The notes under the pieces were generated by a model. That model saw nothing but the letters and a program-made list of their open reading frames with translations. It had not been told where the DNA came from and searched no databases. Of a DNA stretch of 64,000 bases, positions 41,406-54,593 are shown piece by piece. Within the stretch, counting starts at the first letter, position 1. Each line of letters begins with the position of its first letter. A program made the position numbers and the translations under genes. The DNA is from Solanum dulcamara (lineage: Eukaryota > Streptophyta > Magnoliopsida > Solanales > Solanaceae), in NCBI RefSeq assembly GCF_947179165.1, contig NC_077242.1:49733097-49797096 (forward strand), in the 5' to 3' direction.

Positions 41406-44360
41406 CTTGACCTACAACCCACATACATATCTACAGACCTCTAAGAGTAAAAAGAAACAGAAACATAATGCGGGATAGGGCCTCCATCGTACCCTTGAAC
41501 ACACAAATATATACTTCAATGGTCGGTACCAAAAGCTGGGCTCCGACACGATATAGCTCTTATTTAACCCGCTGGGTGGAATCCTAAGCTGATGGATCCT
41601 CAAGTTGCGTGTCTGTACCTGCGGGCATGAAATGCAACCCCCCAAAGATAGGGGGTCAGTATGAAATATGTACTGAGTATGTAAGCATCAAACACCATAA
41701 CGAGATTACAGTTGGAACAGGGATGTAGGGGAAAAGTATAACAATTAACCCATTACCGTGCCTGCATCTTATGTAGTAAAATCATTTTCATTATAATATC
41801 ATATCATCATCTCTTTTCATCATATATATCACTTCATCGTGTCATCGTATACGGCATCATACCTTTGTACACGGCATAAAACTCATAGTATATATATATC
41901 ATAACATATTCGGCCCATTATGGGGTTCGGTGTCACAAATATATCACTATATTTTCACTTGCATGCCTACCTATGGTATCCATCCCTTTAGTGAGGGACT
42001 CAATGAAAAGAGTAGGGTACATCTATAGTGTACGCATGTCGTATATATACATACCATACCCGGTCCTCTAGTGAGGGACTCGGTTTTCCTTCCTTATATC
42101 ACCATATACCGTACCCATCCCATTATGGGACTTAGTGTCATAATCATAATATTTTATCCAACCTGGGATGCGGTGAATACTCATATCTTTGTCGCATCGT
42201 TATATCATCATATAATCATATCACCATATATAGCATCCCTTTCTCGTACGTGGAATCAACCATCACGTCATGGTATCATATTGCGTCCGACTTGAGACTC
42301 GGTGAAAAAAGTAGTAAAGCTGCACACAATATTAGGCCTGGCTCCGCATGGGACTCGGTGAAAGAAGGGTTACCGTATATACGGGTAGAGTAGTGAGAAA
42401 CCATATGCAACTAAATCATCTTTTGAGACTCAATGAAACAGTCAAGTAAACCGTCACTTGAAGATCAGGAAAGTAATTCTCTGAGGTACCCTTTAGATGT
42501 TATTAGAGATTGTATCAATTAAGGCCTCAGGAACCATAGGCATGTACCAAGATAATGCCACACAGTTTATGCAATCAAATACACAACTTATGCAATCAGA
42601 CACACAACTTATGCAATCAGAGATACAACTTATGATATCAGAGACATTTATCCTCTCAAAGCCTTTCAGAATAGGAGCTTATATTTCTACTTACTATTCA
42701 GCATATAGATGGCTCGAGAGTAGTAATTTAACTACTTTAGGACCCTTAGTATTCAAAAGTGACTACGAGTCATGAATTATATTCGGAACCTATAAATGGA
42801 ATTAACTCTAAACTCATATCAGACATCATTTCACTTACCTTAAGCCCGTTTCAAAGAGGCAAATATTAAGGTTAATAACCTTTCCCTTTCAAATTTTAAA
42901 CTCTACAACCAAGTACCCATAGGAATCGTTTCCTTATCCAATACCCTCGACTACTTTGTTACTAGTTTTGAAGTTACCAAAAATCGGGCAGCATTTCTCC
43001 TATAACTTTAAAATCCCCGAGATTTAAACTAGGACACCGTGTCAACAACCATACCAAAAATAACAATCAGCATCATATACACAAGTAAATTACTTCAAAA
43101 TTATACAATACAACCTCCAAACAACTCACCGGAAGCTATGATATCAAAATAGATTTTTTAATCTTTATTTTGCAAAACCTTTAACAATACGAAATGGAGG
43201 GTCATGTGGATGAAAAAGAAGTACCCATACACCTTTTATAACACTTTCCATCCCTGCAACACGCCATCCAACCAGATGCAACTGCAGCACCACAATCGCA
43301 ACCCACTACTCGACTTTAATTTAACTACGATGACTTCAATTTAGTTTGTTCCTAATATCAACAAAACTTATGCAATTTTTCCACTTCCAACCTTGTTTAA
43401 GACATGTAATAAACCACATAACAATATCATAAACTCCAATTTGAAAGGTAAAACCTTACCTTACCCAAAACTCGCCAAAACTTGCCTCGGAAGCTCTCCT
43501 AGCATGGCTAGAACTTTGGGGCTATTTGCTAACATTTTGGTGCTGCTCCAAACCATAAATTTTCATTAATAACACCTTCATAACATCGTGGAATACCCTA
43601 GATAATTAATTCACAGAACGAAATCGGAGAACTTACCTTTTTGGCTCCAAATCTGTGGCTCTCTTTCTCAAATTTAAGGTTCCTCTTCTCTCTTATTCTA
43701 GATTTCTCTCCTCTTCTTTTTGTCTCTAGAAGTCTCTTGATAAGAATGAATAGAACATAAGTATGAACTAAATTCATAAAACATATATATATGTAGGCCA
43801 CTTTTAGGGGTGACACATGTCAACCCCTAAATGGTGACACGTGTCAAGCCCTTATAGGGCCAATGCACCACACCTCTAACCATGGCCTGCCACGTGGCAT
43901 GTAGGGGGAACCCCCTTACTCCAGATGCTGACATGTGGAACTCCCAGCTGCTGCCATATGGAACTCCCTCATGCTGCCGCATGGCCCCTTCTTTTCTCCC
44001 TCGTGGGTTGATAGTCTCGTCTTAACTTACGAAACTTTGTAATCCTTGTTACGTAAGCTTGGTATGTACTTGAGTAACTTAAGCATGTAAGCTTTCCAAG
44101 TTGGTAGATTACGTAAGTAAGCCGAGTCCTACGACTCATTATTTAGTCTCCAACTTCTTCTCTATTCTTATAACTTTATTTCCAATCTTCTCTACTATGG
44201 GGTATCACATTCTCCTTTCTTTAGAATTATTTGAAGCGTTATAGATTATCCGGCTCACATGGTAACTCTTAAGAATCTTAAGAGTTCTCAAGAAGGCTTA
44301 AGAAGCTCTAAGAAACTATAGGAAACCTTAAGAAACTTAAGAGGCTTACGATCCTTCCAT
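41406..44360 (-). mobile_element. X4: X LTR fragment
   Basis: Reverse-strand X LTR lacking both ends. It starts within the 'CATATCTACAGACCTCTAAGA' block and ends near 44360, about 30 bp before the expected LTR start, where Z begins. The interior aligns with X1 (2640-4680), including 'TTTATGCAATCA' repeats near 42565-42620, decayed minisatellites (41860-42400), two 24-bp G-box-like units (43809-43856) and a TATA/donor block (43635-43795). Confidence 0.8.
43635..43856 (-). promoter_or_regulatory. X4 promoter block: G-box repeats, TATA, splice donor
   Basis: Two 24-bp units (43809-43856), one with a perfect GACACGTGTC palindrome, then on the reverse strand ACATATATATATG (43780-43793), then AAAGGTAAGTTC with GT at 43635-43636, about 150 nt on. 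Same order as X1. Confidence 0.55.
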
Positions 44361-47300
44361 GAACTCAGGTCATGATGGTTCCTACTATGATCCTCCAGTA
44401 GGCAAGCCGACTCATATCTCATACCAAAGAGTAATGGAATGCCATGGTACAAGACCAACAATTCAATCTAACCAAGTAATGAAATAATATGACCATACAT
44501 GAACGGGCAGAAGGTAACAAAATATATACAAAATAAAAGATCCCTCCTAGAACCTGGAAGTCACATGCATAGAGCTACTACAAAAAGAGTACAAGTCCAA
44601 AAAATGGACCATGAAAATAGAGCTATCTCAAAAAGAAAAAGATGGAAAAAATATATGTACAGAGGGAGATGGGTAAATCGAGAAGGCAATATGCTCACCC
44701 TCACTACCGATCATGACCGCAGCTGGCTCAATCAATATCGGTAGCTAGTACTCATACCTGCATCAAGAAAATAGATGTAGAGTATAGTATGACTACCAAA
44801 ACAACAAGCACCAGTATGCATTATAGGCCAACTGAGCAAGATAAGAAAAAGTAAACTAAAATGCAAAAAGATAACCACAATCACAAATAGGGGAAGAAGT
44901 AGATGTAGGTATGTACACGAATGTACTCAACAAAAAAGAGAAAAAATCTAGCTAAATCCGCCGGGCTCTCATAAATCTGATGGGTACTCTCGTGCACAAG
45001 TCTAAGGTAACCACCTATCGGACTTGCATAAGACCGATAAGAGCAAGGATAGCCGAAGAAGAAGAAGGAACATCGTCAATTGAGTCCCAACCATACCACT
45101 ATTTCCAGACTTGAACCAAACCAAACCCAAACTCAAAAACTTGAACCCAAAGATGAGAGTATAGGAAGACCTGAACTGAAGATTAATCAAGGAATCAGAA
45201 TTTCACCACATGTAAGTTGGACCATGTACTTCAACTGGGTAACTGTAGCTAATGAGTCAACACGATTATGCGAGACCACAGACTTTAGCAGGTAACTGTA
45301 GCTAAGGGGTCGAACACGGGTAAGCTAGACCATGGACTACAACCGGGTAGTTATGGCTGAGAAGCTAGAACCCAAGTAAACTAGACTATGGACTTCAACC
45401 GGGTATCAAAAGCTAAGGAACCAAACACGAGTAAACTAGACCACAGTCTTGAATCGGGTATTTGTAGCTAATGGATCGAACCTAATTAGAATTAGAGACT
45501 AATCGAGCATCATGGGGAGTACCTCCGAACCAAGTCCCATAAATATATCACTCCAGCCTGAACTATATACAACCAATGTCATTGCAAAGACTCCCAGAAT
45601 TAAGAACCACGCTATACAAGACCGTTAAGAGATTAGTTCATTGTGGAGGTAAGGCTACAAATTGTGTTACTGCCTAGGTAAGGCTTAGATTATCAGGCTA
45701 AAGTGTACATGAAGATAACCATCCGCAATGACGTCGGAGAAGTTTTAAGGCCCAACGGCACCAAAATCGCACAAGTCTAAGGCAACACTAGTCTAAGCGT
45801 AGACTAAGTCTAGAAATGCTTCCAAACACATAAACACGGGCAAAACATACATCATAAGGCATGGAGGATCAAAAATAATTGAAAACATTCTTAAATAGTC
45901 TAACAATTTCCCAAAATAGTGCCTAGGAAATGAATTCTAGGAATTTAGCATACTCGACACCCCAACCCCTCTAACTCATACACTTCAATATATAATTGCC
46001 GAGAACTGAACCAAGAATTCTCTTTCTTCATCATCAATCGAATCACTGTTCGCGACCCATTATTCTATTTTCTCATTAATCCAATCCCCGTTCATGTTTT
46101 TTCTTTTTCTTATCAATGAATAGATCTTTTTACTTGTATAACTTAGATGTCTCGTATTTTCTGATCTCTAGTGGACCTCTCAGTAGGATTCGAACACAGA
46201 TGAAGTTCTGACCATCTATCAGAGAAAAAAGAACGAACGGATCTTGTAAGATTCCCAAGAAATTTTTCAATTTCTTCTGGAAACAGATGATTAATCATCT
46301 GCTTCTCACATTTCGTGAATAGAAAATATGCTCAGTCTCACAAGGGGAAAACTGTAGCCTACCTGTAGGACAACTGTGTGCACTCCCACTTATGAAAATA
46401 GAGTTTTTCTTTTCTAAGCAGCCTTCGAATGCTGCCATGCTATCAAAAATATAATCACAACGTTAATATTGTCATTTTAAGACTAAAATTATCAATTTTG
46501 GAAACAGGCCAATTTTGAAGTCAAAAATCAAGAATTATGGGACCTGCTCCTTAACTCATGTAATTGACTCTGAGATTACGTTCCAACTACTACCCCCAAC
46601 TCATGTTCCAAAAGGGAACATAATTTACAAACCAAAATAGAACCAAACCTAACATGAATAAATGATCAACTTCATGAACTAAAAACTTAGAAACGCAGCG
46701 GAAAAAGGGAATTTTACCTTAAAGGAAGTCTCAACACCAAATTCTGAACACACCGCTGAGTTTCCCTTGAAAATCTAAACAATTTTGCCTTTTGAATTGC
46801 CCAAGAATTAAAGGACAAAACAATGTTTGAAATTGTAGAGAAATCTAGAAATTGGGTCTTAAGAACGACCCTCAGATGTCGCTTTAGTGACCCCTAGTGA
46901 TCTCTTAAAAGACACCCACCAAAAGGAGGGCATCGCTTTTGCGACACCTGGTCGCTTAAAAAAGAGACCAGTCACTTTAGCTAACGACGGCACCAGACCC
47001 AGCCAGTGCAAAAATGAGCTTAGCATGCCAAATCTTCGATGGGGTGCTCAGGATTATTTTAGAACCCCATGTGCACAAACAAGATATGTGACCCCACTAA
47101 ATTTGACATTTCAAACAAAATGGAATTAAAAATTCCCATACAGGATATTTTAATGAAAAGTGGGTCCTACACCCAAGTGTCATTTTGAGCCCATTTCCTC
47201 AATGGTCCTCGGGATGAGTACAAAAGACTCAAGAAGAGAACAAAAGGTTGTTACAGATCAAACTTAATATTTTTGGAGAGAATAGAATTATCAGTATTTT

Positions 47301-47682
47301 CATCCGAGTGCGTTTTCCAATAATATTGACCTATGTCAACTATAGGCCAAATTTCGTAGGCAAAAGCGCCAAATGGTCCTAAATCTTATTGATTTCCTCG
47401 GTAATCATGCTGACTATGCTACTAGCCTAATTTGGCCCTTCTAAAGCTGATGGAATTGTCAAAATTATGTTCTGAGTTCGTTTTCCTAAAATTATAACTG
47501 AAGTCAACTTTTCAAGTTATAAAAGCTCCAAAATGGGAAATAGGCCTAAAACCCAAATGAATGACTAGGCAGCTGAATAGTCAGTGCCAACAAGTCATAA
47601 ATGACTTGGGGTCACTACAGAAATGCTCAAAATGATGAAATAAATGCTTAAATTCAAAAATGACCATGTAGGTCATTAAAAC
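44361..47682 (-). mobile_element. Z 3' LTR (about 3.32 kb including plastid insert)
   Basis: Reverse-strand LTR paired with 50537-53530. The starts differ slightly: the left end at 44361 is truncated, while the start near 47682 reads GGTCATTAAAACA. Without the insert at 46000-46322 its length (about 3.0 kb) equals that of the 5' LTR. Both carry repeats of 'AGCTAAGGGGTCGAAC' and 'GGTAACTGTAGC' near 45240-45480 and words like GTCGCTTTAGTGAC near 46870-46990. The reverse strand has AAGGTAAAAT (46712-46720), a possible donor. Confidence 0.85.
46000..46322 (-). other. ycf2: Plastid DNA insert (NUPT) from ycf2, two joined pieces
   Basis: About 320 bp present in the left Z LTR but absent from the right one at the same place. 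The reverse strand encodes '[19 protein letters not shown]', '[17 protein letters not shown]' and '[12 protein letters not shown]' (about 46165-46310), then in another frame '[20 protein letters not shown]', 'WVANSDSIDDEEREFLVQF' (about 46001-46160). Both are segments I recognise from plastid ycf2, but they are not adjacent in that gene, so the insert is a mosaic. One internal stop (near 46070) and several changes show decay. Identification is from memory of ycf2. Confidence 0.85.
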
Positions 47683-47984
47683 ATCTAGTTCTAAAAGAAC
47701 TTTCCTTTGCGAAAGTAAGAGTTAAGAAGTACCTAAATGCTCAAATAAGCCAGGGAATTGTGCCTGCATCTCATGCTTGGTATCCTAGGTAGCCTTCCTA
47801 ACTAGTCGTTGCCTTTAACAGAACTTAACACAATTGCCAGACATCTCTACACAAAATAGCATTTGGCTCCTTAATATAGCTCAATCGATCATCTAGGTCA
47901 ACTATATTATACTAAAGCACACAAGACTCGATTGGAACTTATCGATAGAGCATTGAAATATGAAAAACCAGGTGAATAGTAGAA

Positions 47985-49010
47985 AAGGCCAGAGGCAAAG
48001 CTAACTCATATGTAACATTACCAATTGTCCTCAATATCTCGGAATGGCCAATATACCTGGGGCTAAGCTTTCTCTGCCTCCCAAATCTCATCACGCCATT
48101 TATGGGTGATACACGGAGGAATACTCTATCACAAATGACAAACCTGAATGGTCAACACCTATGATCTATATAGCTCTGGTGTCAACTCTAAGCTGCCTTG
48201 AGCCAATTCTGAATCATGCTCATATGATCTAAGGCCTCTTACATCAAGTTGGTACCGTGTGACCTAGGCTATATAGACTAAAACCAACCAACTGGAGAGA
48301 TAGTAAACTTCTACCATACAAGGCCTCAAATGAGTCCATCAAAATACTGGAGTGGTAGCTGTTATCGTACGTAAAATCTACCAATGGAAAAAAATGATCC
48401 CACTAACCCCTAAAATCTATAACACAAGCCCACAATATGTCCTTGAGAACTTGTATAGTACTCTCCGAGTAACCATCAGTCTATGGGTGGAAAGTTGTGC
48501 TAAGGTCGACACAGGAATTCAATCCTCCTGAAAAGTCCTTTAAAAGCTAGATGTGAACTATGAGCCCCGATGTGAGATGATAGAAACAGGCACACCATGA
48601 AGGTAAACCACCTCCCGAATATAGATATAGGCTAACCTCTCAGCAGTGTAGGGAGTATCAATGGGAAGAAAGTGTGCTGACTTGATCAATCGATCCACGA
48701 TGACCCAAATACTATCAAGAACATGGGAAGTGACATGAAACCCCATAATGAAATCCATGGTGATCCTCTCCTATTTTCACTCGGGAATGGGTAATCTCTA
48801 AAGCTAGCCACCAAGACTCAAATGCTTGGCCTTAACTGATAAAAAATCAAGCAATGCAACACATAATCTGCAATGTCTCTCTTTTTACTGCTCCGCCAAT
48901 AATGCTGCCTCAAGTCACAATACATCTTTGCGGTGCTCAGATAGATAGAATATCTAGAATTATGTACCTCTTTAAGGATCAACTAAATCAAACTCCCAAC
49001 TCTTAGAACA
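47985..49010 (-). pseudogene. Z integrase, decayed
   Basis: Reverse strand: zinc-domain remains 'SRYSIYLSTAKMYCDLRQHY' (about 48880-48965; the second His is Tyr), core frame 48558-48758 with 'MDFIMGFHVT', 'SIWVIVDRLIKSAHFLPI' and 'YIREVVYLHGVPVSIIS', which keeps the first catalytic Asp (MDF), and a C-terminal piece 'RQRKLSPRYIGHSEILRTIG' with 'VTYELALPLAF' (about 47995-48085). Typical of Del/Tekay integrases. Stops and shifts throughout. Confidence 0.85.
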
Positions 49011-49249
49011 CAGATTTGACCTCCACACCTCAAAGACATATTTGAATCTAAGGTGGCTAAGCCAGTGTCACCTCCTAAAACCCAATCTCAAAATGTAATT
49101 AGCTCTTTATCCTTACACTGACACTGACAGTTGCAAATCTGGCCTAAAAGAGATTAATAAGCTACCACATAATGTAACACACGCAAAAAATTAGAGATGT
49201 CAAGTCGAATCATTTGGTTAGCTAAGGACTGTATATCTGAAGCTAATAG

Positions 49250-50085
49250 TTTCTTTACAATAGAAAAAAGGCTATACTACCCATACTCACTGCCTTCTGA
49301 CTCAAGGCATTTGCTACTACATTCGCCTAGCCCAGATGTAGAGAATATTAACGACATAGTCCTTCAGGAGAGAAATCCATCCGCACAACCTAGAACTAAG
49401 ATTCCTCTAGCTCATAATATACTGAAGGCTTATATGGTTAGTGTAAATCTTGTATCGAATGCCATACAGGTAGTGCCTCCAAATCTTAAGTGCAAAAACT
49501 ACCGCTGCCAACTCCAATTAATGAGTGAGATAGTTGTGCTCATGTAACTTAAGCTACTTCGACGTATTAGAAATAATCTGGACCTACTTCATACGTACCC
49601 AACCCAGACCAACACCGGATGTGTCACAATAAATGGTGAATCCCTCGCCCTCAACTAGAAGAGTCAATATAGGAGTGGGGTAGCAACTCTTTGAACCTCA
49701 GAAAGCTCCTGTCACACTCCTCCGACCATAAAAATGGGATATCCTAGTGAGTCAACCAAGTTAGAGGAGCCTCTATAGTAGAGAACCCCTCAACAAAACC
49801 CATATAGTACCCTACAAGTCAGATGAAGCTACAAATCTCAGTCATAGAAGTATGTCTCAACCAATCATGAATAGCCTCAATCTTTGCCAGATCTACCATA
49901 ATGCCATCCTTGGACTCAAGCCAAAACTTGCACTTTGTGAACTTGGCATAAAGCTTCTAATCTCTCAAAGTCTGGAGCACAACTCTCAAATATTACTCAT
50001 GTTCCTCCCAGCTATGCGAGTATAACAAAATGTCATTGATGAAGACAATAATAAATGAGTCCAAATAGCCTAATCATCCTTGTGA
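49250..50085 (-). pseudogene. Z reverse transcriptase end and RNase H
   Basis: Reverse-strand pieces: an active-site region equivalent to FIDDIL..YS near 50020-50050 ('SSSMTFCYTRI' in a shifted frame), 'FTIYCDTSGVGLGWV' (about 49600-49650, RNase H start with the first Asp kept), and '[21 protein letters not shown]'-like sequence with 'YTNHISLQYI' (about 49400-49520; family TDHKSL). Heavy decay. The forward frame 49197-49547 is the antisense of this region, not a gene. Confidence 0.75.
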
Positions 50086-50089
50086 GCGG

Positions 50090-50321
50090 TGGGTACCGGT
50101 GGCTATTGAACAACTCGTGCTTCTAGTGCAGGGTAGTCCTGCAACACTGGAGTAGCTGAAGCTGGGGCATACTGCATACCCTCAATTATATCAACAATCT
50201 TGGTAAACATCATTGGTAAGTCTAGAGTTGCGACTACTTTGGGCGGTGGCCGGGCTCAGTCTCGAGATGGTGCTGTAGCCCTAGCATGACCCCGAGGTTA
50301 GCCTATACCTCTAGCGCACAT
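50090..50321 (-). pseudogene. Z gag N-terminus
   Basis: Reverse strand from ATG at 50319-50321: 'MCARGIG' stop 'PRGHARATAPSRD' stop 'ARPPPKVVATLDLPMMFTKI' 'VDIIEGMQYAPASATPVLQD'. Rich in Arg, Pro and Ala, as Tekay gag N-termini are. It joins reverse transcriptase near 50090. About 200 bp of leader lie between the primer-binding site and this ATG. Confidence 0.65.
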
Positions 50322-50536
50322 ATGATAAATCCTATAAAGGAGTAGAACAAGTGATATTTCTAGAGACGAATAAGACACACAATGCACGACAGTGATACAA
50401 AAGAGGCACGTTGGTAAATACATCTTGTAGCTTCCCAATAATAAGTCACAGACATCTCTACAGTGATATGCATGACTCTACTAGACGATAGCTCTATATA
50501 AGTGAGACCGGTGAACCGGAGGTTCTGATACCAACT

Positions 50537-53530
50537 TGTCACGACTCAATTTCTTAGGTTATGATATCCCCTACTATGATGTACCAATAGGCAAGCTGAC
50601 TCATATCTCGAAACTGTGAGTAATGGAATGTCTGGGTAGAAGATCAACAATTCAATCTAACCATATTAATGAAATAATAGAAACATAAATGAATAGAGAA
50701 AGTCTAACAAAACATATACAAGTCGTGAAAGTGGACCAGGGAAATAGGGTTGTTTCAAAAAGCAAAAGATGGGAAAAATATATGTATAAAGGTAGACGAG
50801 TAAATTAAGCAAGTAATGTTCTCACCCTCACCTCTGATCACGACTGCGGCTTGGTCGAATCATCATTGGTAGCTAGTACTCAGACCTACATCATAAAAAT
50901 AGATGCAGAGTGTAGTATGATTACCAAAATAACAGGTACCCTATACGCATTATATGCCAACTAAGCAAGATTATAAAGGTAAAGTAAAATGCAAGAAGAT
51001 AACCATAATCACAGATAAGGCAAGAAGTAAATATAGGTATGTACACGAGCGTACTCACCAAACAAGAGAAACAATCTAGCTAAATTCGTCGGGCTTCCAT
51101 AAACCTAATAGGTACACTAGTGGATAAGTCTAAGGTAACCACCTATCAGACTACCATAAACTCGATAGGACAAAGGATAGCTGAAGAAAAAGAATGAATA
51201 GAGTCAATAGAGTCCAAACCATAACATTATTTCTCGTACTTGAACCAAACCAACGCAAAAATATAAAACTTGAACCCAAATCTAAGAGTAGATGAAGACT
51301 TGAACCAAAGATTCATCAGGGAATTAGGAATTATACCACATGTATGCTGGATCACGGACTTCAAACTGGTAACTGTATCTATTGAGTAGACACAAATAAG
51401 CTAGACCATGTACTTCAACCAGGTAACTATAGCTAAGGGGTCGAATATGGGTAAGCTTTACTACAGACCTCAATTGGGTAGCTATGGATAAGTAACCTAA
51501 ACCAAAATAAACTAGACCAAGTACTTCAAACGGGTATCTATAGCTAAGAAACCAAACACAAGTAATATAGATAACGGGCTTGATCCTGGATTCTATAGCT
51601 AAGGGATAGAATCAAAATACAATCAGCGACCAACCGAGCATCATGAGGATCACCCTCAAACTGAGTGCCATCAATATATCACTCTATCCCAAACCATATA
51701 CAACCAAGATCATTGTGAAGACTCTAGAATGAAAAACTATATGATGTATGACCATTAGGAAATTAGGGCATTATGGAGGTAAGGTTACAAGATATTTTAC
51801 TAACTAGATAAAGCTCAAACTATCAAACTCAAGTCTGCTATATAAGTCTATAGGGAGCTAACCTTCCAAAAGGACATCGAAGAATATCTAAGGCCTAACG
51901 GCACCAAAAACGCGCAAGTCTAAGTCAACACTAGTCCAATACTAGACTAAGGACAAACATGCTTCCAAACATATAACCACAAGCAGAGAATGCATCACTA
52001 GGTGTGGATGATCAATAATAACCGGAAATGTACTTTAATAGTCCAACAGTTTTTTAAAATAGTGCCTAGAACATGAATTTTAGGAATGTAACATACTTCA
52101 TACCCAGCCCCTCAAACTCATGCAATTCAATATACAATTGCATAAACATGCTGAGACTCACAAAGGGAAAATCGTACCCTACCTGTAAGCCGACTGCACG
52201 CGCACCTACACACTAAATTAGAGCTTTTTCCTTCTAGGCTTCCTTCGAATGCTTCCACCTTATCAACAATAAAATCAATGCATTAATACGGTTGCTATGC
52301 CACTAAAATTATTTATTTTAGAGATGGGTTAATTTTTGAGTCAAAAATAAGAAATTATGGGACTCGCTCCATAACTCACGAAATTGACTCTTAGAATAGG
52401 CTCCATGTACTACTACCAGCTCATGTTCCACTAGCGAACACAATTCACACACAAAAATAGATGCAAATCTAACATGCATAAATGATCCACTTCTTGGAAT
52501 AAAAACTGACAAATGCAGCGAAAAAAGGGATTTTTTCTTCAAAGGAAGCCTCAAATCCTAATTCTAAACACACCACTGGGTTTCCCTAAAAAATTTACAA
52601 AATAAACCCTTTTGAATCGCCCAAGAATTGAAGGAGAAAAACAAGTTTGAAATTAAAGAGAAATCTAGAAATTGGGTCTTCAGAACAACCCTCAGATGTC
52701 CCTATAGCGACCTTCTAGTATTCTTTTTAGAGACACCCACCAAAAGGCAGACATCGCATTAGCAACACCTAGTTATTTAAGAGACCAATCGCTTTAGGGA
52801 CAGGGTCATCGCTTAAGCGACACCCACCCAACAGGGATGGTCACTTTAGCGAGCTCCTGGACACTTTAGAGACCAGGGACTCTTTTGCGATGGAACAAGA
52901 CCTAGCTAGTGCAAAAATGAGCTTAGCATGCCAAATCCTCCGATGGGGTGCTTGGGATTTATTCAAAATCCCATGCATTGAAATGAGAAATACTACTCCA
53001 CCAAATATGACATTTAAACTCTCATACAAGGTCATTTTAAAAAAAAGTAGGTCCCATATCCAAGTGTCATTTTGAGCCTATTTCCTAAAAAGGCCTCGAG
53101 ATTAGATTGGAAGCCTCAGAAAGCGAATGAATTGTTGTTCTAGACGAAACTTAACATTTCAGAGCTAACTGCACTATCAAAATTTTCAGCCAAGTCCAAA
53201 TTTCTAAGGCAAAAGTGTGAATGGTCCTAAACTTGTATTGGTTGCCTCAGTACTGATGTTGACCATGCTACAAGCTAATTTTGGTCATTCTAAAGCTGAT
53301 GGAACTGTTAGAATTTCATTTTAAGGTCATTTTCCTAAATTTATGACCAAATTCAACTTTTCAAGTTATAAAATCTCCAAAACAAGGAAATTGGTCTAAA
53401 ACCCAAATAAATGACCAGGAGACCAAAAGGTTAGTGCCAGCAAGTCTTAAATAACTTAGAATTACTACAGGAATGCTCTAAATAATGGAATGAATGCTTA
53501 TATTCAAAAATGACCCCCAGGGTCATTACA
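50537..53530 (-). mobile_element. Z 5' LTR, both ends (2994 bp)
   Basis: Forward TGTCACGACTCAATTTC at 50537 and GGGTCATTACA at 53530, that is TG...CA on the reverse strand. Collinear with 44361-47682 except for the plastid insert. The LTRs differ at many positions, so Z is old. Short palindromic words such as ATCGCTTAAGCGACACC lie at 52695-52885. Confidence 0.9.
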
Positions 53531-54590
53531 ATAGGTTTGGAAGTTAAAATTTTAATATGATGGAAGTTTGGGGTTAAAAAACCTTCAAAATGGGGTTTCG
53601 AACACTATTTACGAGTTGAAGATTGCCTAAATTAAGTGAGTGTGTCACCAATCCTTACATCGCCAAAAAGTCCAGAGAATTTCCAAGTTCTGTCACCCAA
53701 CCCTTAATCGTGATTGTGTGAACCAAGGGTCGCCATCGTGTAGTACAATTAGGTGACTGTTGCAATCGTGTGAACCCTAGGCCATGATCGCGAAGCATTA
53801 ATCCAGTGACTAGTCGAGGAGTTGGTTGGGACACTAATGACTCCTTGTTAGTAAAAAAAGAATCGAGTCTTTCAATTTTTCAACCGAGTCTTCTCCTTTA
53901 TCATAAAAATTCCCCCTATGTGAGATCAATTTCTCTCTAAAATATCTTCAAGATTTAATCTTCCAAGGTGTCTATCCTTTTCTCCTCTTTCTTTTGTTGT
54001 CTTTAAAGTTAGTAAGACCATTGAAAATTGGGTTAATTCTTGTGCATTTATTATGGATGAATTATGGTTGCAATGAAAATATTTGAATTGTTTGTTGATA
54101 GTGTTATTGTTTGGGTTGTTAACTAAAAATATCAGATGAAGGGTTGGCATCATTATGTTGAAAATTGCTTTAAAATATGCTTCCCATAAATTGATCAACT
54201 AAATGCCTGATAAGTTCTAATGTCTGGTAATCTATTGTTCTTCATGATTGCGATGCCAAATACCATGATTGTATGGAGATAATATCCTAAAGCTCACCAT
54301 CATGATGCACAATTTTATGACCGTGATGCATTAATTTCGGTCTAGCACCAACTCTTCATCCCGATCGCGATGTAAAATTCCGCGATTGTGAAGAGTAACT
54401 TAATTGGCAGTGAAAACTTACAAAATTAGTAGCTTCACCCCCAGCTTCCCCAATTACTTTTTCACCCATTTCTTTGGTCTAAATTTATACTAATACATTG
54501 TTTTACATTCCTACCCACTTGTGTAATATGTTTGCATAATTGTTAGGTAATTTAATCATCCAAAAAGGTCTCGGATTCCATTCCAAATGT
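53531..54590 (+). mobile_element. W: unclassified repeat, probably an LTR or leader
   Basis: No protein motif. It has the look of an LTR U3: words such as GATCGCGA, ATCGTGATTGTG and GATCGCGATG recur at 53720-53800 and 54240-54400. The reverse frame 53926-54198 is not recognisable. It precedes a broken transposon protein on the forward strand, so both may belong to one element interrupted by Z on the left and Y' on the right. Confidence 0.45.
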
Positions 54591-54593
54591 GCG

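Larger units (their letters stand above)
47683..50536 (-). mobile_element. Z interior, internally deleted (2.85 kb)
   Basis: Reverse-strand interior with primer-binding site GTTCTGATACCA at 50522-50533 (one mismatch), gag start, then directly the reverse transcriptase active-site region, RNase H and integrase. Most of gag, the protease and the front of reverse transcriptase are deleted at about 50090. Between 47683 and 47980 the integrase end is barely readable. A purine-rich AGGAAAGTTCTTTTAGAACTAGA lies next to the 3' LTR. Confidence 0.85.

Noticed and set aside
44499..44744. 81-codon forward frame
   Set aside because: Inside the Z 3' LTR; the matching part of the 5' LTR is interrupted.
46170..46215. 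Possible tRNA T-arm (GATTCGAAC)
   Set aside because: It is part of the ycf2-like plastid segment coding for 'SNPTERS'; no cloverleaf around it.
49197..49547. 116-codon forward frame
   Set aside because: Antisense of the decayed Z RNase H region.
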